Below are positions 43,475 to 51,280 of a DNA stretch of 64,000 nucleotides, in pieces (within the stretch, counting starts at the first letter, position 1; each line of letters starts with the position of its first letter). A program made the translations under genes and the position numbers. The stretch lies in the NCBI RefSeq assembly GCF_026898115.1, contig NZ_CP114036.1, forward strand, positions 6,504,001 through 6,568,000. Reading direction: 5' to 3'. A model generated the notes under the pieces. It made no database searches and was not told where the DNA came from. It saw only the letters and a program-made list of their open reading frames with translations. The stretch comes from Streptomyces sp. S465 (GTDB taxonomy: Bacteria > Actinomycetota > Actinomycetes > Streptomycetales > Streptomycetaceae).

Positions 43475-43963
43475 GAATCCTCCCTCGCGCGGGAGGGGGG
43501 AGGCACCACCGGAAAGCGGAGAGCGGCGGCGTTACGGGGCAACTCCTCGACCCGCGGGTCCGAGGTCCGAGATCCTGGAAACGCGGCGGTGGGCCGTAAC
43601 GATTCGCGTCCGGACACTTTCCGCTGACGGCGGCCCGCACCCGGGACCGGCCCCGGAGGGCGCCGGGGCCGGTCCAGAAGACGGGTGCGGTGCCTCACCC
43701 GCCGCCGGGTACCCATGGGGACGGCGCCGGGACGTGGACCGCCCGTGGAGGCGTGGACGTCGTTCACCACCGCCGTGCGCGGCGGAGAGTTCCCGACCGC
43801 CTGAGTCGTGGCGCCACGCGGCCTCGTCGTTCTCGCTCGCACCCGGGAACAACGGAGCCGCGTCCCTTGGGTGTGCCCCAAGAAGCCGTAAGAAAATAGA
43901 TCCACCCACGGCGACCGTGAGCTGGACAGTCGGGCAGACTGGGCGTGGCGTTGCCGGGATGGT
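43475..43963. other. Gene-free stretch with strong hairpin
   Basis: About 490 bp without a credible gene. A perfect 11-bp stem, GGACCGGCCCC (43644-43654) with GGGGCCGGTCC (43665-43675) and a 10-nt loop, could terminate the toxin/immunity transcript coming from 49.5-44 kb. The stretch also marks the edge of the lower-GC immunity-gene segment. Confidence 0.6.
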
Positions 43964-44344
43964 TCAGTTCGCCTCGGTGGCTTGTGAGGCGGTGATGATT
44001 TTCTGTTTTTCCGACTCGTAAACTTCCAGAGCTGAAGGGTCGTGATCGTAGTAGGACTCCCAGAACCCTGGTCGGCTCCATGGTTCTGGGCACAGGGTGA
44101 ACGACCCTGTTTCGTAATGTGCGTAGCGCCAAGTTGGTGGCAGGGCGGTTGAGGTCACGGTGAAAACCCTGCTGTCGAACAACGCCGGCTGCTCGCTCTC
44201 CGTGAATTCGATCCGGAAAAGTGCGCTTCGGCCGTAGGGAGTAAAAATTTCAAGGACGATGTATTCTCTTCCCTCTTTGAGGGCGTCGGTTCCTTGCAGC
44301 ATCACGGTGTCTTCTGTGCGTGGTGGTGTGAACCTTGCGCGCAT
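43964..44344 (-). CDS. Candidate immunity protein for the RHS toxin (126 aa)
   Basis: Encoded five bases after the stop of the RHS toxin gene, with an AGGAG that overlaps the end of that gene, so the two are translated together. The product is soluble and acidic: an N-terminal helix, strands REYIVLEIFTPYGRSALFRI and FDSRVFTVTSTALPP, an aromatic cluster (RPGFWESYYDHDP) and a C-terminal helix (LEVYESEKQKIITASQ). No family recognised. Base composition is clearly lower in G+C than the neighbours, as is usual for toxin-tip/immunity modules exchanged by recombination. The role is inferred from position only. Confidence 0.65.
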   Translation of the reverse strand: MRARFTPPRTEDTVMLQGTDALKEGREYIVLEIFTPYGRSALFRIEFTESEQPALFDSRVFTVTSTALPPTWRYAHYETGSFTLCPEPWSRPGFWESYYDHDPSALEVYESEKQKIITASQATEAN

Positions 44345-44349
44345 CTTTG

Positions 44350-47300
44350 CTATCTCCTGTTCAGGACGGCTTTGTAGTCATAGTTCAGCATTCGCCCTGT
44401 GGCGGGATTGTAGTAGTAGTGCACCTGGAAATCTCCGTAGGGTGATTGATGTGTGAGTGTTGTGTATTTACCCCAGTCGCTGAGTGTGCTGCCGTCCGAA
44501 GTCATGAGCCTGCGCACCTCGGGATTGCCGATCTGATCGCCGGGAATTATTCGGTACGATTTTGCTCTTGCCTCCGGGGTGAGCCAGCCGTTCTCGTTGA
44601 AGGGAGATGTGGCTGATTCTCGACGCAAGTTGTCGGCTAGGTGTTTTCCTCTCGCCGATCCAGATACAAAGTTTTCATTGGTGTCTTTCCCGTCCTTTCC
44701 CAGTACGTTCAGGCATTTCGGAGCCAGCCCATGGAGGTCCGTCCAGGTGTGGGGGTTGTGGACGTAGGTGGCCGGGTTGGGGGCAGGGGCGAGGCCCAGG
44801 GGGTCGGGGGTGAGATAGCGGGCGGAATCCGGATCGTAGTAGCGGTGGTGGTTGTAGTGGAGGCCGGTTTCGGGGTCGAAGTATTGACCGGGGAAGCGGA
44901 GAGGGGTGTATGTCGTGCTGTCGGCGGCCCAGGTGGTGGTGCCCCAGAGGGTGGTGCGGGTGTGCCACGCGATGGTGCCCGATTCGTCGACGAGCTCGGT
45001 GGGGGTGCCGACCAGGTCGGTGACGATCGCGAAGAAGCGGGCGTCGATCTCGCGTTGGGTGGTGGTGTCGGTGACGCGCTCGGTCTGGGCCAGGGGGCGG
45101 AGTCCGTCGTGGTCCCAGGTGAGGGTGACCGGGTGGGGGAGGTCCGGGGCGGTGGTGGTCTGTTCTATGAGGGTGGGGCCGTCCCAGGTGAAGGTGGTTT
45201 CCTCCGCGACATCACCCGTGGCGGTGAGGCGTTGTTTGGCGGTGCGGCGGCCGAAGGGGTCGTAGTGGTAGCGCCAGACCGTGCCGTCGGGGGTGGTGAC
45301 CGAGGTGAGGCGGTCTTCGGTGTCCCAGGTGTAGTGCCAGATGTCGGGTTTGCGGGAGAGACGAGTCTGCTGGCGGAGGGTGAGGCGGCCGGCGGCGTCG
45401 TGTTCGTAGCGGACCGAGCCCGCGCCGGTGATGCGCGTGCCGGTGTAGGTGCGGGGGCCCGTCGCCTCCTGCGCGGGTTGTGTGCTCGGCCAGGTGGCGT
45501 GGGTTTGGTTGCCCGCTTCGTCGTAGGCGTAGGTCTCGGTCCAGCCGTCGGCGTGGACGGTGGTCACCCGGCCTGTCGGGTCCAGGCTGAAAGTGCGCCG
45601 GCCTGACAGGTGGTCGTCCACCGCGATGAGGTGGCCGTCGGGTCGGTAGATGTACGCCCGGTGGTGGATGGTGTCGGATGCGCCGGCCAGCGATTGCGTG
45701 GTCAGGCGGCCGAGCGGGTCCCAGGCGTTGGTGAGGGTGAGGGTGTGGCCGATGCGGCGCGTGGTTTCGCGGCCCGCCGCGTCGTGTGCGGAGGTGAGGG
45801 CGTGGTTCCCGGCGGTCAGCGTGGTGCGGTTGCCCGCCGCGTCGTAGGCGTAGGTGGTCTCCGCTCCTGCCGGGGTGCGGCGGGAGACACGCTGCCCCGC
45901 TGCGTCGTAGGCCAGGTGCAGGCTGCGGTTGTCCACGGTCTCGGACAGCATGCGGCCGACGGGGTCGTAGGTCCGGGTCAGTCTGGCGTCCGGGCCGACG
46001 GCCTCGAGTAGTTCTCCGGTCGGGCTCCAGCGGAAGGTCGATACCTGCCCGGCGGCGTCCCTTGCCACCAGGCGGCCCAGCGCGTCGTGGACGTAGCGGG
46101 TGCGCCGGCCCAGCGGGTCGGTACGGAGGCTGAGTTGGCCGGCCGCGTCGTGCTCGTACGTCACCCTACGACCGTCAAAGTCCGTCTCCGCTATCAGGTG
46201 GCCTGCCGGGTCGTAGGTGTAATTCCACGTCAGGCCCTGCGGGTTGGTGACCTGGGTCAGCCGCGCCGCCGCGTCGTGGGTGAAGGTGTAGCGGGCCCCG
46301 TCCGGGTCGGTGCGGGCGGCCGGCAGGTCGAAGTGGGTGTACTCGTACACGGTCGTACCGCCGACGGCGTCGGTGTGCGTGGTGCAGTTGCCCTCGCCGT
46401 CGTACGTCCACGACTCCGTCGACCCGTCCGGCCGGGTGCGGCGCAGGAGTTCGCCTTCCGGGTTCCACTCGTAGCGGGTCACCGCGCCCAGGGGGTCGGT
46501 CTCGGCCACGACGCGGCCGAACGCGTCCCGCCGGTAGTGGGTGGTGGCTCCCAGCGGGTCCGTGATCTCGATCGGGAGCCCGGCCCCGTCGCAGCGCACC
46601 CGGGTCGTCGCGCCCAGCGGGTCGGTGATGGCGAGCAGGCCGCCGCGCGCGTCGTAGAGGTAGCGGGTGGTGGCGTCGAGCGGGTCGGTGAGCGCGGTGC
46701 GGTTGCCCGCCGCGTCGAAGGTCTGCCGCCACACCGCGCCGCCCGGGTCGGTGATCCGCACCGGGTTGCCCTGTACGTCGAGCACCGCGTTGATCTCGCT
46801 GCCGTCCGGGCGGATCACGGCCGTCGGATGCCCGTGCTCGTCGTAGCGCAGGCCGGTGGTGCGGCCCAGCGGGTCGGTCTCCGCGACCGTACGGCCGGCC
46901 AGGTCATACGTGGTGCGGCTGACCGCGCCGGCCGCGTCGATCTCCCCGACGACCTGGTGCGCCTCGTCGATCAGACAGCGGGTGACCGCACCGTCCGGCG
47001 AGGCCAGGGTGGTGATCTTCAGACCGGGGAAGTCCGGGTCCACTCCGTCGTAGCCGATGCGGAGGGTGTGGTGACCGCCCTCGCCGCCCTCGGCGATGAC
47101 CCGGTCGTGCTCGTCGTAGGCGTAGGAGTACCAGCGGTGGTTGGTGTCGGTCCAGGACGTGATCCGCCCGGCCTGGTCGTAGCCGAAACGCAGCGGCAGC
47201 CCCGCGGAGCCCGTCACTTCGGTGAGGTGGCCGTCGGTGTAGCCGTAGCCCCGCACCCGCACGTCCGCCACGTACAGGCCGGTGATCCGCTCGTTCTCCG

Positions 47301-49554
47301 ACGTCAGCCGCAGCCGGTAACCACCGCTGTGGAGGATCTCGACAGGCGTGCCGGAAGCGTCGTAGGTGAAGGTGACGCGGTTGCCGTTGCGGTCGGTGAT
47401 CTCCCGCAGCAGTGCCAGTGCCTCGTCGCGGTACGGGGTGAAGGCGCGGACGAGTCCGGTCCGCGGGTCGGTGACGGTGTACGTGCCGCCGTCCGCCGTC
47501 CGTGCCAGGGGCCACCGCGGCCCCTCGGCGGGCAGGACCGCGGTGCCGCCCGGCACCGGATGCGGATAGCCCAGCAGCAGGCCGTCCTCGGTGAAGAAGA
47601 CCACGCCCTGCTGGTCGAACTCCAGTCGCTGGTCGGCCGTTGAGGCCCAGGCCGGGCCGAACCACCGCCCGGCGCGGTATCCGGAGTCCACCCGGCGGGA
47701 GAACACCAGCGGCAGCACACCCGGCAGCGCCACATCCGTCTGCGGCAGGAACATCCGTCCGGTCGCCACATCCACCGGATCGGTCCGGCCGTGCCGCACC
47801 CGGTCCCAGGTACGGGAGAACGCACCCCGGCCACGGCTCCGGAGGGCGCCGCGCGCCCATCGCATCGCCTCACGCGTCGCCAGTCTGGCCCCGACGCGGG
47901 AGGCGATCGGGGCCAGGGCACGCGGGGCGAGGCCCATCAGCAGGGTGTCTCCCAGCCCTCCACCCATGGCGAGTTCCAGCGGCAGCGCGTACGGCATGGC
48001 GAACATGGCCAGGGTGAGGAGAAGGGGAAGGCCGACCTCGAGGAGCTTTTCCAGAAGGAAGCGGTCGGTGCCGAGGATGTCGTAACCGGCGAGCGGGGCC
48101 TCGCCGTCGGCGATCGCCGGCCAGCGGGACAGCAGCAGGACGCCGACCACGAGGGTGCCCGCGCAGACGGCGACGCGGAACTGGACCAGGGCGACGGTCT
48201 CGCCCAGGGGAGAAGCGCTCGCGGCCCGGTAGCCGCGTACGGCGGAGATCAGGCGCCACAGGGTCAGGGCCAGCCCGGCCAGGCCGACGCCGATCAGGAT
48301 GCGCAGCCCGGTGCCCTCGGCGAAGTACTCCTGGAGATCCTTCGTGGCCGGGAAGGAGCCCACCGCCAGATACAGCAGGGAGGGGACGGCCAGCAGCAGG
48401 CTGAGCATCAGGAGGACCTTATCGTGCCGTGGCCGGCGGGGCCGCTGCTCCTTCGCCCGGCGCCACAGCTGCCGTAAGGTCACGCCGTGCCATGCCTCCT
48501 GGCTGGAGGTGGCGTCCATGCGCCGGGTCTGCTCGGCGACCGGCTCGCGCAGCGGCCGCAGCTTCTCCGCGCGGGTGCGGGGGTGGGCCGTGGCGTACAG
48601 CAGAGCTCTGCGCCGCCGGGCGTAGCCCAGGGCGATGATCCAGGTGGCCGGGGAGCGCAACAGGGCGTATCCGAAGAGAGTTTCGGGGGCGGTCCGGCCC
48701 TGGCGTTCGGCGGCCAGCGCGACCTCGGGCTCGCGCCGCCGGCCTGCGCGGGACCGGCGCAGATCCCAGATCCACGCGGCGGCGAGGCACCCCAGGATGA
48801 TCCACAGGCCCCACTCCCCGGCCAGCCTCTCCCGCCACTCCATCGCGGTGTCGTTGCCCTGGAAGGCGGCGGCGTAATTGGTCACCCAGTGGATCGCCAC
48901 CGCCCCGGCCATCGGCAGCAGCGCCGCCGCCCGGGTCAGCGCGCGGGTACCGCACCACAGCAGGCCCACCGCCAGCCCGCCGAGCACGCCGGCGACGATG
49001 TGTACCTCGTAGGGGAGTGTCGGCCCGTCGACGACGTCGATGGTGCCGGCCGGTGACGGAAACCAGCTGCCGAGGATCTGCCCGAGGCCGGGAACGTACG
49101 GTTGACCGCTCAGTCCCTGGGCGATCAGCCAGCCTCCCTCATCCGAGGGAACGGCCTTGCCCGCGGACTCGGCGTACATCAGAAGGTTCTCCAGCAGGCT
49201 GAACCCCGCCCCGGCGGCGCCGCCCAGCACCACGAAGTCCGCCAGACCCCACTGCATCCGCCCGCGCAGCGCCCACCCCACGAGCAGGAGCGGTGCGACC
49301 TTCAGCAGCTCCTCCACCGCCGGGGCCGTCGTCCACGACACCACATCCATGACGGCCGCCAGAGACTTTTGCCTCGCGGTGGCCAACTGCCGTGCCACCA
49401 CGAGCTCCAGCAGCATCGAAAGCACACCGCAGCCGTACGCGCCCACCCCGAAGGCGAGGAGCACCGTCGGCCACCGCACCGTCCGCACCGGCCAGGACAG
49501 CAACAACAGCTGTAGCACGGCCCATACCGACGCAAGCGCCATCCATAACGCCAC
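44350..49554 (-). CDS. PrsW-protease/RHS polymorphic toxin (1734 aa)
   Basis: Residues 1-300 are a multi-pass membrane domain with the PrsW-type protease motifs EELLK (81-85), FSLLE (118-122) and HWVTN (222-226). Further helices run to about residue 560. Then follows an RHS core: a DUF6531-like start (DPVDVATGRMFLPQTDVALP), some 25 YD repeats (for example GRVTTVHADGWTETYAYDEA), and the RHS core end PGQYFDPETGLHYNHHRYYD with the boundary motif PDPLGLAP at about 1600. The last 122 residues are the toxin tip, an unassigned fold with WGKYTTLTHQSPYGDFQVHYY. The RHS shell is taken to encapsulate the tip. The protease domain probably releases or exports it. The tip region has lower GC than the shell. 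GTG 49554 matches the paralogue's start at 51281. The immunity gene follows after five bases. Confidence 0.9.
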   Translation of the reverse strand: MALWMALASVWAVLQLLLLSWPVRTVRWPTVLLAFGVGAYGCGVLSMLLELVVARQLATARQKSLAAVMDVVSWTTAPAVEELLKVAPLLLVGWALRGRMQWGLADFVVLGGAAGAGFSLLENLLMYAESAGKAVPSDEGGWLIAQGLSGQPYVPGLGQILGSWFPSPAGTIDVVDGPTLPYEVHIVAGVLGGLAVGLLWCGTRALTRAAALLPMAGAVAIHWVTNYAAAFQGNDTAMEWRERLAGEWGLWIILGCLAAAWIWDLRRSRAGRRREPEVALAAERQGRTAPETLFGYALLRSPATWIIALGYARRRRALLYATAHPRTRAEKLRPLREPVAEQTRRMDATSSQEAWHGVTLRQLWRRAKEQRPRRPRHDKVLLMLSLLLAVPSLLYLAVGSFPATKDLQEYFAEGTGLRILIGVGLAGLALTLWRLISAVRGYRAASASPLGETVALVQFRVAVCAGTLVVGVLLLSRWPAIADGEAPLAGYDILGTDRFLLEKLLEVGLPLLLTLAMFAMPYALPLELAMGGGLGDTLLMGLAPRALAPIASRVGARLATREAMRWARGALRSRGRGAFSRTWDRVRHGRTDPVDVATGRMFLPQTDVALPGVLPLVFSRRVDSGYRAGRWFGPAWASTADQRLEFDQQGVVFFTEDGLLLGYPHPVPGGTAVLPAEGPRWPLARTADGGTYTVTDPRTGLVRAFTPYRDEALALLREITDRNGNRVTFTYDASGTPVEILHSGGYRLRLTSENERITGLYVADVRVRGYGYTDGHLTEVTGSAGLPLRFGYDQAGRITSWTDTNHRWYSYAYDEHDRVIAEGGEGGHHTLRIGYDGVDPDFPGLKITTLASPDGAVTRCLIDEAHQVVGEIDAAGAVSRTTYDLAGRTVAETDPLGRTTGLRYDEHGHPTAVIRPDGSEINAVLDVQGNPVRITDPGGAVWRQTFDAAGNRTALTDPLDATTRYLYDARGGLLAITDPLGATTRVRCDGAGLPIEITDPLGATTHYRRDAFGRVVAETDPLGAVTRYEWNPEGELLRRTRPDGSTESWTYDGEGNCTTHTDAVGGTTVYEYTHFDLPAARTDPDGARYTFTHDAAARLTQVTNPQGLTWNYTYDPAGHLIAETDFDGRRVTYEHDAAGQLSLRTDPLGRRTRYVHDALGRLVARDAAGQVSTFRWSPTGELLEAVGPDARLTRTYDPVGRMLSETVDNRSLHLAYDAAGQRVSRRTPAGAETTYAYDAAGNRTTLTAGNHALTSAHDAAGRETTRRIGHTLTLTNAWDPLGRLTTQSLAGASDTIHHRAYIYRPDGHLIAVDDHLSGRRTFSLDPTGRVTTVHADGWTETYAYDEAGNQTHATWPSTQPAQEATGPRTYTGTRITGAGSVRYEHDAAGRLTLRQQTRLSRKPDIWHYTWDTEDRLTSVTTPDGTVWRYHYDPFGRRTAKQRLTATGDVAEETTFTWDGPTLIEQTTTAPDLPHPVTLTWDHDGLRPLAQTERVTDTTTQREIDARFFAIVTDLVGTPTELVDESGTIAWHTRTTLWGTTTWAADSTTYTPLRFPGQYFDPETGLHYNHHRYYDPDSARYLTPDPLGLAPAPNPATYVHNPHTWTDLHGLAPKCLNVLGKDGKDTNENFVSGSARGKHLADNLRRESATSPFNENGWLTPEARAKSYRIIPGDQIGNPEVRRLMTSDGSTLSDWGKYTTLTHQSPYGDFQVHYYYNPATGRMLNYDYKAVLNRR

Positions 49555-49667
49555 GCCCCCAACCCCTCCGACGGTGTTACCGATCCGTCACGCTAAGTCG
49601 AACCGCCGTGCCGGACAAGGGACTTCATGGGCGAGTGGTACGGATGTGGCCGCACCGGAACGTGAAC

Positions 49668-49697
49668 GAGTGCGCCACCCCTCGGGGTGGCGCACTC
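49668..49697 (-). terminator. Hairpin downstream of the MarR-linked membrane protein gene
   Basis: GAGTGCGCCACCCC (49668-49681) is followed after two bases by its exact reverse complement GGGGTGGCGCACTC (49684-49697), a 13-bp stem with a CTCG loop. It lies 25 bp past the stop of the gene at 49722 and 114 bp before the PrsW-RHS start. Confidence 0.75.
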
Positions 49698-49721
49698 GGC
49701 CACGTTCCGGGCGTCCGGCGC

Positions 49722-50447
49722 TCACTGGTGCCGTGACGGGCGGGTGCGGGGCAGCAGGGCGGCGGTGATGACCAGCCAGACGAGCCCGCCGAAGCGCACG
49801 ACCGGCAGCAGGTAGCTGAACGGGTCGGCCACCAGCGAGAGCATGGAGAGCATCCCCGCGGCGGCCAGGGCCAGCCCGGTCCAGGTCAGCGGGCGGGGCA
49901 GCAGGCGGGCCATCAGCCCGGTCACCGAGATGCCGGCGACGAGCATCGCGAACGTCACCGAGTAGGCGGCGCCGCCGGACAGGAACGACAGGTCGGCCAG
50001 CGCGCGGGCCAGGGCCGGATCGGCGTCCATGGGCAGGCGGCCACCGGCCCAGCCGAACAGCGCGCTGCCGCTCAGCGCCGCGGCCGCCAGCACCCCGCCC
50101 ACCAGCGTGATCGCCGAGCCCGGTGCGGTGATGCCCAGCGCCCGCAGCCGGCGGTAGAGCACCGCTGCCATGAGCGCCAATGGCGTGGCCGAGGCGAACA
50201 GCAGCAGCGAGCCCAGCTCGATGGTGGTGCCGTGGTCCCGCGCGTACGTCAGCACGTCCTTGCCGGAGGCGTCGGGGCGCGGGGTCGAGCGGTTGACGAC
50301 GACGTAGCCGATGGTCAGGACGGCGAACGCGAGCACGGGGGCCAGCAGCGGGGGCCCGCCCTGGGGGCGGCGGCCGGGGGTGTGCTCACCGGGGGTCGTC
50401 CGGGTGGGAGGGGTGGGGGATGTGGTCTGGGGGGTCGTGCTGGGCAT
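49722..50447 (-). CDS. Multi-pass membrane protein, DUF4386-like (241 aa)
   Basis: A Thr/Pro-rich N-terminal tail (residues 1-30) leads into six helices (LAPVLAFAVLTIGYVVVN, LGSLLLFASATPLALMAAVL, ITLVGGVLAAAALSGSALFG, GGAAYSVTFAMLVAGISVTG, WTGLALAAAGMLSMLSLV, VRFGGLVWLVITAALL). The general layout resembles DUF4386-type proteins and Streptomyces 'integral membrane' proteins next to MarR regulators; no transport or enzyme motif is seen. ATG 50447 is preceded by GGAGGAGAAGCC. It is divergent from the MarR gene at 50600, which presumably controls it. Confidence 0.75.
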   Translation of the reverse strand: MPSTTPQTTSPTPPTRTTPGEHTPGRRPQGGPPLLAPVLAFAVLTIGYVVVNRSTPRPDASGKDVLTYARDHGTTIELGSLLLFASATPLALMAAVLYRRLRALGITAPGSAITLVGGVLAAAALSGSALFGWAGGRLPMDADPALARALADLSFLSGGAAYSVTFAMLVAGISVTGLMARLLPRPLTWTGLALAAAGMLSMLSLVADPFSYLLPVVRFGGLVWLVITAALLPRTRPSRHQ

Positions 50448-50561
50448 GGCTTCTCCTCCGTTGGTCGGCCGGGTCCGTCGGTCGGGTCCGTCGGTCGGCC
50501 GGGTCCATTGGCCGGTCAGGACCGCTGGTCTGCCAGAAAACCGATACGGAAGATAATGATT

Positions 50562-50579
50562 ACAAGTTGGAACGATTGT
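50562..50579. promoter_or_regulatory. Candidate MarR operator
   Basis: ACAAGTT-GG-AACGATTGT is an imperfect dyad in an AT-rich patch between the divergent membrane-protein and MarR genes, 20 bp before the MarR start. Confidence 0.45.
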
Positions 50580-50599
50580 CAACCGAGTACGATGTCCGC

Positions 50600-51166
50600 A
50601 TGGGAACGACCAACGAAGGTGAACGGCCACCAGGCCCACCCCCCACCGGTGCCGCCTTTCTGCTGGCCCAACTCGGCGCCCACGCCGCCAAGCTGTTCGC
50701 CGAGCGCTTGGTGGAGCTGGACCTGACCCCGCCGCAGGGCGGCCTGCTGCGGCTGCTGGCCGGTTCCCCGGGCCGCAGCCAGCGCGAGCTCGCCGACGAC
50801 TTGGGCATGCCGCCGAGCCGGTTCGTCGCGTTCGCCGACGAACTGGAGCGGCGCGGGCTGATCGAGCGCCGTAAGAACCCTGTCGACCGGCGCCTGTACG
50901 CGGTCCATCTGACCGACGAGGGCGGGAAGGTGCTGGCAGAGCTGCGGAAGGTGGGCGCGGAGCACGAACGCCGGATGACCGAGGGCCTCTCGGAGGAGGA
51001 GCGGGAACAGCTGACCGGGCTGCTGCGGCGGCTGGCGGACCGGCAGGGCCTCAGCCCCGGCGTCCACCCCGGCTTCCGCTCCGTACGCGCCGAGCGCTCC
51101 GGCCGCCGGGCGGGCCGTCAGCAGACCGCGTCTGCCGGTGACGTGGAAGCCGACCCCGCCCCGTAA
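50600..51166 (+). CDS. MarR family transcriptional regulator (188 aa)
   Basis: MarR winged helix: LTPPQGGLLRLLAGSPGRSQ, ELADDLGMPPSRFVAFADEL (recognition helix), wing RRKNPVDRRLYAVHLTDEG, then the dimerisation helix VGAEHERRMTEGLSEEEREQ. The C-terminal 30 residues are Arg/Ser-rich and probably disordered. ATG 50600 sits behind an AT-rich region with an ACAA/TTGT dyad, likely its own operator. Divergent membrane protein gene at 49722-50447 is the likely target. Ligand unknown. Confidence 0.9.
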   Translation: MGTTNEGERPPGPPPTGAAFLLAQLGAHAAKLFAERLVELDLTPPQGGLLRLLAGSPGRSQRELADDLGMPPSRFVAFADELERRGLIERRKNPVDRRLYAVHLTDEGGKVLAELRKVGAEHERRMTEGLSEEEREQLTGLLRRLADRQGLSPGVHPGFRSVRAERSGRRAGRQQTASAGDVEADPAP

Positions 51167-51280
51167 GCGGCGGACGAGTGGCTCCGCGCGCGGCGGTGCG
51201 CCAAGGCGTCATCTTGTCGCGCTCATGGGCCAAGGCATAGCCTCGCCACCCGAATCGGACGGCCGTTGGGGGAGGCCGGT

